The notes: generated from the letters alone by a model not told the origin. Shown: positions 31,855 through 39,838, counted from the first letter of the stretch. The stretch: DNA of 42,422 nt from JAXHUH01 sp034211175 (GCA_034211175.1 JAXHUH010000179.1:1-42422), one strand, 5' to 3'. Numbers and translations are program-made.

Positions 31855-34662
31855 TCAGCTGCAGCCGCTGGTGCTGCCGCAGCTGGGACAGGCGTGGCAG
31901 CTGCCGGCGCGCTGCATGCGGACGCCGCACTGCATGCACAGCGGGGCGTCGCTGGCGGCGTACCCCATGGGCACGCGGCCCTGGTCGTGCTCGATGTCGT
32001 CGTTCTCGAGCGACGCGGCGAGCTGGGACACCGACGGGATCGACGGCGGGTCCGACGCCATCTCCGAGCCCTGGCGGGTCTCGATCGCCGTCTCCTCCAC
32101 ACCGGGCAGCGTCTGCTGGGTGCGCTCGCCGGTGGTGAAGATGCCGAGCTCCGCCCGCTCCTCGAGGCTGAGGTAGTGCACCGCGAGGCGACGGAACAGG
32201 TAGTCCATCAGGCTCGAGGCGATCCGGATGTCCGGGTCGTCGGTCATACCCGCAGGCTCGAAGCGCATGCCGGTGAACGTCTCGACGAAGTCGCGCAGCG
32301 GGACGCCGTACTGGAGGCCGTAGCTGAGCGAGATGGCGAAGGCGTCCATGATCCCCGACAGGGTCGAGCCCTGCTTGGAGACGTTGACGAAGACCTCGCC
32401 GGGCCGGCCGTCCTCGTACTCGCCGACCGTCACGAAGCCCTTGCAGTCGGCGACGCGGAAGTCGAACGTGCGGGAGTTGCGGCTGCGGGGCAGCTTCTTG
32501 CGGATCGGCTCGTGGACGATCCGCTCGACGACCTTCTCGACGACCTCGGCCGGGGTGTCGCCCTCGCTTGCGGCGACCTGCTTCTTCGAGGCGGCCAGCG
32601 GCTGGGCGACCTTGCAGTTGTCGCGGTAGATGGCGATCGCCTTCACACCCATCCGCCACGCATCGATGTGGAGCTGGGCGACGTCGTCGACGGTCACCTC
32701 CTCGGGCATGTTGACCGTCTTGGAGATGGCGCCGCTGATGAACGGCTGGACCGCCGCCATCATCTTCACGTGCCCGAGGTAGTGGATCGGGTTGTCGCCC
32801 ATCGAGCAGGCGAACACCGGCACGTGCTCGGCGGCGAGGTGCGGTGCCCCGAGGACCGACATGTTCTCGTCGATGTAGGCGACGATCTCGTCGATCTGGG
32901 TCGAGTCGTAGCCGAGGCGGCGCAGCGCACGGGGCACGGTCTGGTTGACGATCGACATCGTGCCGCCGCCGACCAGCTTCTTCATCTTGACGAGCCCGAG
33001 GTCGGGCTCCACGCCGGTCGTGTCGCAGTCCATCATCAGGCCGATGGTGCCGGTGGGGGCGAGCACGCTCGCCTGGCTGTTGCGGACGCCGAACGCATCG
33101 GCGAGCTCACACGCCTCGTCCCACGAGGACTGGGCCGCGCCGAGCAGCGACGCCGGCACCTGCTCCTCGTCGATGTCGGCCGCCGCGGTGCGGTGCTGGT
33201 CGAGGACCCGCAGCATGTGCTCACGGTTCTCGGAGAAGCCGCTGAACGGCCCCATCCGGGCGGCGATGCGGGCCGAGGTGGCGTAGGCGTGGCCGGTCAT
33301 GAGCGCGGTGACCGCACCGGCCCAGGCGCGGCCGCCGTCGGAGTCGTACGGGAGGCCGAGCGCCATGAGCAGCGCGCCGAGGTTGGCGTAGCCGAGGCCG
33401 AGCTGGCGGAACCGGCGCGACGTGTCGCCGATCTGCTCGGTCGGGTAGTCGGCGTTGCCGACGAGGATCTCCTGGGCGGTGAAGACCACCTCGACGGCCG
33501 CCTTGAACCCCTCGACGTCGAAGCCGTCGGGGTCGAGGAACCGCAGGAGGTTGAGGCTCGCGAGGTTGCACGCCGAGTTGTCGAGGTGCATGTACTCCGA
33601 GCACGGGTTCGAGCCGTTGATCCGGCCCGTGTTCGCCGCGGTGTGCCAGTGGTTGATCGTCGTGTCGAACTGCATGCCCGGGTCCGCGCACTCCCACGCG
33701 GCCTGGGCGAACTGACCGAACAGCTCCCGGGCCCGGACGGTCTTGACGACCTCGCCGGTGGTGACCGCCCGCAGCTCCCACTGCTCGTCGTCGACCACGG
33801 CCTGCATGAACTCGTCGGTCACCCGGACCGAGTTGTTGGCGTTCTGGTACTGGATCGAGTGGCTGTCGGAGCCGTCGAGGTCCATGTCGAAGCCGTTGTC
33901 ACGCAGGACCCGGGCCTTGCGCTCCTCGGTGGCCTTGCACCAGATGAACTCCTCGACGTCCGGGTGGGCGGCGTCGAGGATGACCATCTTCGCGGCCCGG
34001 CGGGTCTTGCCGCCGCTCTTGATCGTGCCGGCCGAGGCGTCGGCGCCGCGCATGAACGACACGGGACCGCTGGCCGTCCCGCCGCCGCGCAGCAGCTCCT
34101 TCGACGAGCGGATGCGGCTCAGGTTGGTGCCCGCACCGGAGCCGCCCTTGAAGATCGTCCCCTCCTCGACGTACCAGTTGAGGATCGAGTCCATCGTGTC
34201 GTCGACGGAGAGGATGAAGCAGGCCGAGGCCTGCTGGGGGACGCCCTTCACGCCGATGTTGAACCACACCGGCGAGTTGAAGGCCGCCTTCTGGTTGACG
34301 ACGAGGTGGGTCAGCTCGGCCCGGAAGGCCTCGGCCTCGTCGTCAGAGGTGAAGTAGCCGTCGCGCACGCCCCACTCGGTGATCGTGTCGACGACCCGGC
34401 TCGCGACGTCGCGCAGCGAGCTCTCCCGCTCGGGGGTGCCGAGCGTGCCGCGGAAGTACTTCTGGGTGACGATGTTCGTGGCGTTGAGCGACCACGTCGT
34501 CGGGAACTCGACGCCGAGCTGCTCGAAGGCGACGGAACCGTCGCGGTAGTTCGTGATCCGGGCGTCACGGCGCTCCCACTCGACGCCCTCGCAGGGGTCG
34601 GTGCCCGCCGTGGTGAAGTGTCGACGGATCCCGATGCCCGTCTGCTCCGGTGCCAGTGCCAT
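31855..34662 (-). CDS. nrdJ: Adenosylcobalamin-dependent ribonucleotide reductase (class II)
   Basis: A 935-aa class II reductase that makes deoxyribonucleotides with a B12-generated thiyl radical. The active-site triad is Asn352, Cys354 and Glu356 (SNPCSE); Cys148 (SACFILSVDD) and Cys365 (SACNLASLNL) form the reducible pair, with the spacing seen in the Thermotoga enzyme. GGSGAGTNLSRIRS (173-186) and APTGTIGLMMDCD are further family blocks. The C-terminal 27 residues carry six Cys (909, 912, 922, 925, 928, 934), the swinging redox/zinc-ribbon tail. ATG 34662 has a weak GGAG. A near-consensus promoter and two NrdR boxes lie upstream. I see no cobalamin riboswitch. Confidence 0.96.
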   Translation of the reverse strand: MALAPEQTGIGIRRHFTTAGTDPCEGVEWERRDARITNYRDGSVAFEQLGVEFPTTWSLNATNIVTQKYFRGTLGTPERESSLRDVASRVVDTITEWGVRDGYFTSDDEAEAFRAELTHLVVNQKAAFNSPVWFNIGVKGVPQQASACFILSVDDTMDSILNWYVEEGTIFKGGSGAGTNLSRIRSSKELLRGGGTASGPVSFMRGADASAGTIKSGGKTRRAAKMVILDAAHPDVEEFIWCKATEERKARVLRDNGFDMDLDGSDSHSIQYQNANNSVRVTDEFMQAVVDDEQWELRAVTTGEVVKTVRARELFGQFAQAAWECADPGMQFDTTINHWHTAANTGRINGSNPCSEYMHLDNSACNLASLNLLRFLDPDGFDVEGFKAAVEVVFTAQEILVGNADYPTEQIGDTSRRFRQLGLGYANLGALLMALGLPYDSDGGRAWAGAVTALMTGHAYATSARIAARMGPFSGFSENREHMLRVLDQHRTAAADIDEEQVPASLLGAAQSSWDEACELADAFGVRNSQASVLAPTGTIGLMMDCDTTGVEPDLGLVKMKKLVGGGTMSIVNQTVPRALRRLGYDSTQIDEIVAYIDENMSVLGAPHLAAEHVPVFACSMGDNPIHYLGHVKMMAAVQPFISGAISKTVNMPEEVTVDDVAQLHIDAWRMGVKAIAIYRDNCKVAQPLAASKKQVAASEGDTPAEVVEKVVERIVHEPIRKKLPRSRNSRTFDFRVADCKGFVTVGEYEDGRPGEVFVNVSKQGSTLSGIMDAFAISLSYGLQYGVPLRDFVETFTGMRFEPAGMTDDPDIRIASSLMDYLFRRLAVHYLSLEERAELGIFTTGERTQQTLPGVEETAIETRQGSEMASDPPSIPSVSQLAASLENDDIEHDQGRVPMGYAASDAPLCMQCGVRMQRAGSCHACPSCGSTSGCS

Positions 34663-34775
34663 CGCGCTCCATCACCTTCGATCGACTGTGCGAATGCGTC
34701 CTCATCGGCGCCGACTCGGAGAAAGCCCGGCACCCTGAGCGGTCGTACCCGTCCGGAGAGCGACTGCCCACCGCC

Positions 34776-34801
34776 CCGACCCACAAGATCTTGTGGGTCG
34801 G
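34776..34801 (-). promoter_or_regulatory. NrdR box 1 within a 26-bp palindrome
   Basis: A perfect 26-bp palindrome whose core CCACAAGATCTTGTGG fits the NrdR operator form (CACAA-n-AT-n-TTGTG). It is centred 42 bp downstream of box 2 in the direction of nrdJ transcription. Flanking GCCCACCG (34766-34773) and CGGTGGGC (34807-34814) extend the symmetry, so the 5' leader RNA could also fold here. Confidence 0.75.
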
Positions 34802-34822
34802 ACCCCCGGTGGGCGACCCCAC

Positions 34823-34838
34823 CCACTAGATACTGCAG
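34823..34838 (-). promoter_or_regulatory. NrdR box 2 at the nrdJ transcript start
   Basis: CCACTAGATACTGCAG matches box 1 at 11 of 16 positions with the same centre. It covers the predicted transcription start, and its centre is 42 bp (four helical turns) from that of box 1, as expected for cooperative NrdR binding. Confidence 0.6.
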
Positions 34839-34839
34839 G

Positions 34840-34869
34840 ATTACATCACTGGAATTACGACAGTGTCAA
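34840..34869 (-). promoter_or_regulatory. nrdJ promoter
   Basis: On the minus strand TTGACA (34869-34864) and TGTAAT (34845-34840) are 18 bp apart, the closest match to the vegetative sigma consensus in the window. Transcription should begin near 34833, giving a leader of about 170 nt before ATG 34662. Confidence 0.8.
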
Positions 34870-35444
34870 CGGTAGCGGGTCGCCGGGCGAAACACCCACC
34901 GCCACCACCCAAACACGGAGCGTGACTGCCCCGGACGCGCACCGGCGCTCGCCGGGACACGGGAGGGGCAGCAGCAGATCATCGCCCGGCCAGGACCGGA
35001 GCACCTGAGCGGCGGTGGGGGGACCCCCCGACCCCGGTCGAGCAATGATCTTGTCGAGCTACGAACGTGGAGACCAGGTCAGGGGGACAGCGGCCCGCGC
35101 CGCCCGGTCCGCCCCCGGGATCGCCGCGGGTCCCCCCCAAGGAGTCGCCCACCCAGACACTTGTAGACGCCAACCACCATTCCGGCCGTTCCGGCTCGCA
35201 GCCCTGCGCTGTGACAGGAAGCAAGGTACGGGAGGTGACTTGTGGGTAGCTAGAGGACGAACCTGTGAATAGTGGTGGATTTCCTGGGGATGCCACTGGG
35301 GGGATGTCCACATGCGCCCTCCGTGACCGCTTTCTGACGGCTACCTGAGCTGCACATGCGGTCCGTGGTCGAGGAACGTCGCTCCGCGCACAGGGTGCCG
35401 GCGGCACCGACCGACGAGTCCCGAGCCGCACCGGACCCCACCAC
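34870..35444. other. Long intergenic region without a recognised gene
   Basis: About 575 bases lie between the nrdJ promoter and the RibD-like gene. Open frames here are short and unlike proteins. 34995-35160 is rich in G and C runs (six G then six C near 35017-35029). 35161-35340 is noticeably less GC-rich than the rest of the window and contains TGTGAATAGTGGTGG and GGATGTCCAC; this could be an RNA gene or a regulatory zone, but I recognise no known RNA family. Confidence 0.4.
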
Positions 35445-35450
35445 TACGCT
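35445..35450 (+). promoter_or_regulatory. Leaderless -10 of the RibD-like gene
   Basis: TACGCT ends 7 nt before ATG 35458. This decides for that ATG rather than the in-frame ATG at 35356, whose extension has no family similarity. Confidence 0.6.
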
Positions 35451-35457
35451 CGCCTCG

Positions 35458-36222
35458 ATGACCGCGCTGCGACCCGTCGCCATGACCGACCTCGATGCAG
35501 AAGCGCTCTACCTCGACGCCGAACGGGTGCCGCTCGAGGACCGGCCGTGGGTCCTGGCGAACATGATCGTGACGATCGACGGCGCCACCACGATCGGCGA
35601 CGTGTCCGGGCCCCTCGGCAACGAGGACGACCGGCGGGTCCTGCGACTGCTGCGGGCGTGCGCCGATGTCATCCTCGTCGCCGCCGGCACCGTCCGGGCG
35701 GAGCGCTACCGGGCGCCGAGCGTCGACGAGCACCTCCGGCAGCGCCGCGTGGACGCGGGGCAGGCGGCGAATCCCCGGCTGGCGATCGTGTCGCGCTCGC
35801 TCGACCTCGACCCCACGGCGCCGCCGTTCAGCGACGCCGCCGAGGACGCCCGCCCCATCGTCGTCACCGCGACCGGAGCCGACCGCGACCAGCGGGCGAG
35901 ACTCGCAGAGGTCGCCGATCTCCTCGACGCCGGCGAGGAGTCCGTGGACATCGCCACGGCCCTGGGCGGCCTCGCCGCACGCGGTGCCCGCGTCGTCCTG
36001 TGCGAAGGCGGCCCGTCGCTCAACGGGCAGCTCGTCGCCGCGGGGGTCGTCGACGAGATCTGCACCACCATCTCGCCCCGGCTCGTCGGCGGGCCGTCGC
36101 CCCGCCTGGCCCACGCGGAGCAGCCCGCCGAGCCGATCACGTTCGAGGTCGCGCACGTCGTCACCTCGGACGACCTGCTGTTCGTGCGCTACGTGCGCTC
36201 CGACGGCGACCGCGACGGCTGA
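35458..36222 (+). CDS. RibD C-terminal / dihydrofolate-reductase-like protein
   Basis: A 254-aa NADPH-dependent reductase of the RibD_C family, related to the pyrimidine reductase of riboflavin synthesis. Visible segments are WVLANMIVTIDGATTIGDVSGPLG (in outline 30-53), DVILVAAGTVRAERY for the NADPH site, NPRLAIVSRSLDLD and RVVLCEGGPSLNGQLVAAGVVDE, the typical C-terminal block. No deaminase domain is present, so it is not a full RibD. Stand-alone members such as Rv2671 can act as weak dihydrofolate reductases. Its 3' end overlaps nrdR by 34 nt on the opposite strand. Confidence 0.85.
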   Translation: MTALRPVAMTDLDAEALYLDAERVPLEDRPWVLANMIVTIDGATTIGDVSGPLGNEDDRRVLRLLRACADVILVAAGTVRAERYRAPSVDEHLRQRRVDAGQAANPRLAIVSRSLDLDPTAPPFSDAAEDARPIVVTATGADRDQRARLAEVADLLDAGEESVDIATALGGLAARGARVVLCEGGPSLNGQLVAAGVVDEICTTISPRLVGGPSPRLAHAEQPAEPITFEVAHVVTSDDLLFVRYVRSDGDRDG

Positions 36223-36740
36223 CGCCGCACCGGCCCACCCGAGGGGCGCAGCGGTTCCGGCGGGGTGTTGGCCGCACCGTGCGGCCCGTGACCGTCCTCC
36301 GGGAGCAGACCGAGCTCGCGCACGAAGTCGGCCGGTTCGTCGAAGTCCTTGTAGACGCTGGCGAAGCGCACCGCGGCCACCGTGTCGTACGCCCGCAGCA
36401 GCTCCAGGACCCGCGAGCCGATCCAGTCGGTCGGGGCATCGCCACCCGCCAACCGGGCGTGCTCCTCGACCTGCTCGGCGATGCACTGGAACTCGGCTGC
36501 GCCCACCGGCCGGCCCTTGCAGGCCGCGGTGAGCCCCGCGACGATCTTCGTCGGCTCGAACGGCTCGCGATCGCCGGACCGCTTCACCACGACCAGCGGC
36601 GACGTCTCGATCCGCTCGAAGGTCGTGAACCGGTGACCACAGCCCTCGCACTCGCGCCGGCGCCGGATCGCCGCCGTTGACTCGACGGCGCGCGAATCCA
36701 CGACTCGATCGTCGGGACAAGCACATCGGGGGCACCGCAC
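36189..36740 (-). CDS. nrdR: Transcriptional repressor NrdR
   Basis: A 183-aa repressor of ribonucleotide reductase genes. The zinc ribbon uses Cys3, Cys6, Cys31 and Cys34 (RCPRCACPDDRVVDSR, RRRECEGCGHRFTTFE), and an ATP-cone spans about 48-138 (VVVKRSGDREPFEPTKIVAGL). ATP or dATP binding sets its oligomer state and DNA binding. The last 35 residues are a Pro/Ser/Arg-rich tail beyond the usual length of about 150. The start is GTG 36740 behind a leaderless -10 (TACCGT). Its probable target is the pair of boxes at nrdJ. Gene order nrdR, LysM gene, lexA is the same as in Mycobacterium tuberculosis. Confidence 0.95.
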   Translation of the reverse strand: MRCPRCACPDDRVVDSRAVESTAAIRRRRECEGCGHRFTTFERIETSPLVVVKRSGDREPFEPTKIVAGLTAACKGRPVGAAEFQCIAEQVEEHARLAGGDAPTDWIGSRVLELLRAYDTVAAVRFASVYKDFDEPADFVRELGLLPEDGHGPHGAANTPPEPLRPSGGPVRRQPSRSPSERT

Positions 36741-36747
36741 GGCCCGA

Positions 36748-36753
36748 ACGGTA
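36748..36753 (-). promoter_or_regulatory. Leaderless -10 of nrdR
   Basis: TACCGT (minus strand) ends 7 nt before GTG 36740 in the 48-nt gap after the LysM gene, which allows nrdR its own transcript. Confidence 0.5.
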
Positions 36754-36788
36754 CCGCGCCACGCCGCCCTGCGGACACCCTCGGCAGG

Positions 36789-37295
36789 TCACGGCGCGGC
36801 GTCGGCCGCGGCGCCGGTGAGCGCCAGCGTCCCCCCACCCGGCGCCAGCCGATCCGGCAGGACCAGACGCTGGCCGACGGCGAGCGAGGCGCCGCCGTTC
36901 ATCGAGGAGAGCTCCGCGACGACTCGGCGAGGGTCGGCGCCCGGATCGAGCTCGGCGGCGATCGACCACAACGTGTCGCCCGGCTGCACGATGTGCACGG
37001 CGCCCGGCGACGCAGCGGGCCCGGCGGCGGCACTCCCGGGCCCGGAGAGGGTTCCGGACCCGGGAGGGCGGACGATGGCGTCCGCCACGGCCCTCACTCC
37101 CTGATAAGCGCCCGCGACCAGGGCGACGACCAGGACGAGAGCGACCACCCGCCGACGACGCAGCACGGCCGGCGAGGGCCTGGCGGCCCGCGCCGCGCCC
37201 CCCTCGATCACCCGGAGGTGGGGTCGCCCCGCCGCGTCGCGGCGATGACGGAGCCCCGGGTTCGCGTGGTGGAGCGACGACATGCTTGCGGTCAT
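36789..37295 (-). CDS. SOS-linked LysM membrane protein (candidate cell-division suppressor)
   Basis: A 168-aa protein with a basic cytoplasmic N-terminus (1-46), one membrane helix (about 47-65, VLRRRR then VVALVLVVALVAGAYQG), a Gly/Ser/Pro-rich linker and a LysM domain (101-147, HIVQPGDTLWSIAAEL ... GQRLVLP) that binds peptidoglycan outside the membrane. This is the architecture of YneA, DivS and Rv2719c, SOS-induced proteins encoded divergently from lexA that delay division during DNA damage. Its position and the SOS boxes upstream agree. ATG 37295 is chosen because AGGA lies 8 nt upstream; ATG 37283 and 37304 are alternatives. Confidence 0.85.
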   Translation of the reverse strand: MTASMSSLHHANPGLRHRRDAAGRPHLRVIEGGAARAARPSPAVLRRRRVVALVLVVALVAGAYQGVRAVADAIVRPPGSGTLSGPGSAAAGPAASPGAVHIVQPGDTLWSIAAELDPGADPRRVVAELSSMNGGASLAVGQRLVLPDRLAPGGGTLALTGAAADAAP

Positions 37296-37343
37296 GGTGG
37301 ACATCCTGCCGAGGGGGTGTGACAGTGAACCGGCGACGGCGTT

Positions 37344-37357
37344 CGAACGCCTGTTCG
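37344..37357. promoter_or_regulatory. SOS box A
   Basis: CGAACGCCTGTTCG is a perfect CGAAC-N4-GTTCG LexA operator. On the plus strand TACGCT follows directly at 37358-37363. It lies 49 bp upstream of the LysM protein start. Confidence 0.9.
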
Positions 37358-37367
37358 TACGCTCCCA

Positions 37368-37381
37368 CGAACAGGCGTTCG
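37368..37381. promoter_or_regulatory. SOS box B
   Basis: CGAACAGGCGTTCG is a second perfect operator, centred 24 bp from box A. Boxes A and B are exact reverse complements over 16 bp (37342-37357 and 37368-37383). Confidence 0.9.
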
Positions 37382-37445
37382 AAGTCAACGGCCGGGTCCA
37401 CGGAAGGCACGGCCCGCATCGCCACGACCGCGATCCACCACTGGT

Positions 37446-37465
37446 CGAACAGGTGTTTGTACGCT
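37446..37465 (+). promoter_or_regulatory. SOS box C and lexA -10
   Basis: CGAACAGGTGTTTG (37446-37459) differs from the perfect operator by one base and is followed directly by TACGCT (37460-37465), the likely -10 of lexA. LexA bound here would block RNA polymerase, giving autoregulation. The leader to ATG 37572 is about 100 nt. Confidence 0.8.
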
Positions 37466-37571
37466 GAGCCCGGACAACGATCGACCACGCAGGACACGGC
37501 CCGGGCCGCCGCATCGGCGGGCGGTCCGCCCCACCGCCGGTGAGGTCGCGACAGCCGAAGACGGAGGAACG

Positions 37572-38207
37572 ATGGGCGACCAACCGACGCTCACCAAGCG
37601 GCAGCGGCAGATCCTCGAGTGCATCGAGCGCCACATGGGCGAGCGCGGCTACCCGCCGTCGGTGCGCGAGATCGGCGAGGCGGTCGGGCTGACCTCGCCC
37701 TCGACCGTCCACTCCCACCTGTCGACGCTCCAGAAGCTGGGCTACCTCCGGCGGGACCCGACCAAGCCCCGGGCCATCGAGGTCCGCTACGACGCCTCCT
37801 CCGGTGCGACGGCCGAGCGCCGGCCCTCCCGGCACGTGCCGCTCGTCGGCGACGTCGCCGCGGGCACCGACGTGCTCGCCCAGGAGAACGTCGAGGAGCT
37901 CGTCCCGGTCCCGACAGACCTGTGCGGCGACGGCGAGCTGTTCATGCTGCGCGTCCGCGGCGACTCGATGATCGACGCGGGCATCCTCGAGGGCGACCTC
38001 GTGGTCGTCCAGACCCAGGCCGTGGCCGCTCCCGGCGACGTCGTCGTCGCGGGCATCGGTGGCGACGAGGCCACGGTCAAGCGCTACGAGGAGGACGGCG
38101 ACCGGGTCCGGCTGGTGCCGGCCAACGAACGGCTCGAGCCGATGGTCATGGCCCGCGACGAGGTCCAGGTCTACGGCCGGGTCGTCACGGTGATGCGCCG
38201 CCTCTGA
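37572..38207 (+). CDS. lexA: SOS repressor LexA
   Basis: A 211-aa LexA. The winged helix-turn-helix covers about 6-72 (LTKRQRQILECI, YPPSVREIGEAVGLTSPSTVHSHL). The self-cleavage bond is Ala97-Gly98 (GDVAAGTD). The peptidase dyad is Ser132 (RGDSM) and Lys170 (EATVKRYEE). When RecA filaments form, LexA cuts itself and releases SOS genes. ATG 37572 has GGAGGA 5 nt upstream. SOS boxes in the divergent region indicate control of itself and of the LysM protein. Confidence 0.97.
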   Translation: MGDQPTLTKRQRQILECIERHMGERGYPPSVREIGEAVGLTSPSTVHSHLSTLQKLGYLRRDPTKPRAIEVRYDASSGATAERRPSRHVPLVGDVAAGTDVLAQENVEELVPVPTDLCGDGELFMLRVRGDSMIDAGILEGDLVVVQTQAVAAPGDVVVAGIGGDEATVKRYEEDGDRVRLVPANERLEPMVMARDEVQVYGRVVTVMRRL

Positions 38208-38247
38208 GCACGAGCACGAGACAACTACGACCACACTGAGCGTTGAT

Positions 38248-38275
38248 CCGCCCGCTCTATACGTCATTCGGGCGG
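38248..38275 (+). terminator. lexA terminator
   Basis: CCGCCCG (38248-38254) pairs with CGGGCGG (38269-38275) across a 14-nt loop, 40 nt after the lexA stop and upstream of the next gene. Confidence 0.55.
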
Positions 38276-38306
38276 AGGAGCGGCCTCCCGTAGAAGACTG
38301 CCGCCC

Positions 38307-39359
38307 ATGCCGCTGATCGCACCGGGACGCCTCCACTCCTTCACGGTCGGGGTCTGTCGGGCGCTGGGCAGCGACGAGCGCGAGGCGACCCTGGTCGCCG
38401 ACCAGCTCGTCGACGCCAACCTCGCCGGGCACGACTCCCACGGCGTCGGCATGCTGCCGACCTACGTCGCCATGGCGCTCGCCGGCAGGGTCGCCATCAA
38501 CCGACGACCCGACCTCGTCGTCGACGCCGGGCCGATCGCCGTGCTCGACGGAGGCGGCGGCTTCGGCCAGGTCGCCGCGCTCGACGCCACCGACGTCGCC
38601 GTCGAGCGGGCCCGGGCCGGCGGGGTCGCCGTCATCGGGCTGCGCAACAGCTTCCACATCGGCCGCATCGGCCACTGGGCGGAGCGCTGCTGCGCCGCGG
38701 GACTGGCGTCGATCCACTTCGTCAACGTCACCGGCCACGATCCGCTCGTCGCCCCCCACGGCGGCGCCGAGGCCCGCTTCGGGACCAACCCCTTCTGCGC
38801 CGCCGTGCCCGGCCCCGACGGCCGCCCGCTGGCCCTGCTCGACATGGCGACCTCGAAGGTCGCGATGGGCAAGGTGCGCGTCGCCCGCAACCGGGGCGAG
38901 ACGATCCCCGACGAGACGGTGATCGCCGACGGGCGCTCGACCACCGATCCCGCGGACATGTACGACCCGGACAAGACCAGTGCGCTCGTCGCCATGGGCG
39001 CCCACAAGGGGTCGGGCCTCGCCATCATCTGCGAGCTCCTCGGCGTGGCGTTGATCGGTGGCCCGACGACCGACGAGTCGACCAAGGGCATGACGACCAT
39101 CGTGAACAACATGGTGACCATCGCCATCGATCCGCAGGCGCTCGGCACCGCCGAGTCGCTCCTCGGCGACACCGTCCGCTACCTCGACCACGTGCGCTCG
39201 TCGCCACCGCGGGTCGGCTACGACGAGGTCCTCGCCCCCGGCGACCCCGAGCTGCGCAGCCGCCGCGCCCGCGCCGAGGGCATCGACGTCGACGAGACGA
39301 CCCTCGGCGAGCTCCGACAGGCCGCGACCGCCGCCGGCGCCACCGTGGGCCTCGACTGA
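38307..39359 (+). CDS. Ldh-family (malate/L-lactate-type) dehydrogenase
   Basis: A 350-aa NAD(P)-dependent oxidoreductase of the Ldh_2 family (relatives: YlbC, malate/L-sulfolactate and ureidoglycolate dehydrogenases). GHDSHGVGML (41-50) holds the catalytic His, followed by VDAGPIAVLDGGGGFGQV, GLRNSFHIGRIGHWAE and VNVTGHDPLVAPHGG. HKGSGLAIICELLGVALIGG marks the cofactor region. It should oxidise a 2-hydroxy acid to a 2-oxo acid; the exact acid is unknown. ATG 38307 has no good ribosome site. TAGAAGACT a few bases upstream may be part of a promoter. Confidence 0.87.
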   Translation: MPLIAPGRLHSFTVGVCRALGSDEREATLVADQLVDANLAGHDSHGVGMLPTYVAMALAGRVAINRRPDLVVDAGPIAVLDGGGGFGQVAALDATDVAVERARAGGVAVIGLRNSFHIGRIGHWAERCCAAGLASIHFVNVTGHDPLVAPHGGAEARFGTNPFCAAVPGPDGRPLALLDMATSKVAMGKVRVARNRGETIPDETVIADGRSTTDPADMYDPDKTSALVAMGAHKGSGLAIICELLGVALIGGPTTDESTKGMTTIVNNMVTIAIDPQALGTAESLLGDTVRYLDHVRSSPPRVGYDEVLAPGDPELRSRRARAEGIDVDETTLGELRQAATAAGATVGLD

Positions 39360-39385
39360 CCCCGGGTCGGCCGCAGGGGGCACAG

Positions 39386-39838
39386 ATGCGCACCGTCGAG
39401 GTCCACGTCGACATCGCCCGGCCGGCCGAGGAGGTGTTCGCCTTCGTCGCCGACCACGAGAACAACCCCCGCTGGCAGCGAGGGATGCGGACGTGCCGGT
39501 GGACCAGCGACGATCCCCCCGGGGTCGGCTCGACCTACGAGCAGGAGGCCCGCTTCCTCGGACGGCCCGTCCGCTCGACCTTCCGGGTGAGCGAGTACGA
39601 GCCCCCGCGCCGCATCCGCATCGAGACGGTCTCGGGCACGTTCCCGATCGACGTCACCCGCACCATCTCACCGCTCGGCCCCGACGAGTGCCGGGTGAGC
39701 GCGGAGATCGGCGGCGGCCCGACCGGCAGGCTGGCGCGGTTCGCCGAGCCCGTCCTGCGCACGATCGTGCGCCGATCGGTCGAGCGCGACTACCGACGCC
39801 TCGAGGTGCTCCTCGAGGCGGATCAGCCGGGAGCCTGA
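39386..39838 (+). CDS. SRPBCC-family protein
   Basis: A 150-aa START/polyketide-cyclase-like protein. The pattern EVHVDIARPAEEVFAFVADHENNPRWQRGM at the N-terminus (first strand, then two helices), GSTYEQEARFLGRPVRSTFRV and the long C-terminal helix (RFAEPVLRTIVRRSVERDYRRLEVLLE) define the fold, which encloses a hydrophobic cavity. Ligand or reaction unknown. It starts 26 nt after the dehydrogenase gene, so they are probably cotranscribed. Its last 16 nt overlap the NUDIX gene on the other strand. Confidence 0.82.
   Translation: MRTVEVHVDIARPAEEVFAFVADHENNPRWQRGMRTCRWTSDDPPGVGSTYEQEARFLGRPVRSTFRVSEYEPPRRIRIETVSGTFPIDVTRTISPLGPDECRVSAEIGGGPTGRLARFAEPVLRTIVRRSVERDYRRLEVLLEADQPGA

Noticed and set aside
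34663..34865. Cobalamin riboswitch upstream of nrdJ
   Set aside because: Some B12-related reductase genes have one, but I could not find the B12-box core. The long palindrome is better explained as an NrdR operator.
30166..34875. A plus-strand open frame of 1569 codons opposite the monooxygenase and nrdJ genes
   Set aside because: It is a shadow of GC-rich codon usage on the other strand. It has no domain, its composition is repetitive, and it lies over two certain genes.
35225..35320. DnaA boxes or a replication origin
   Set aside because: CCTGTGAAT and GATGTCCAC are only partial matches, there is no cluster, and no dnaA or dnaN is near.
34870..35444. tRNA, tmRNA or 6S RNA gene in the large gap
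   Set aside because: No TTCGA-type T-loop with matching acceptor stem and no recognisable RNA core was found by eye.
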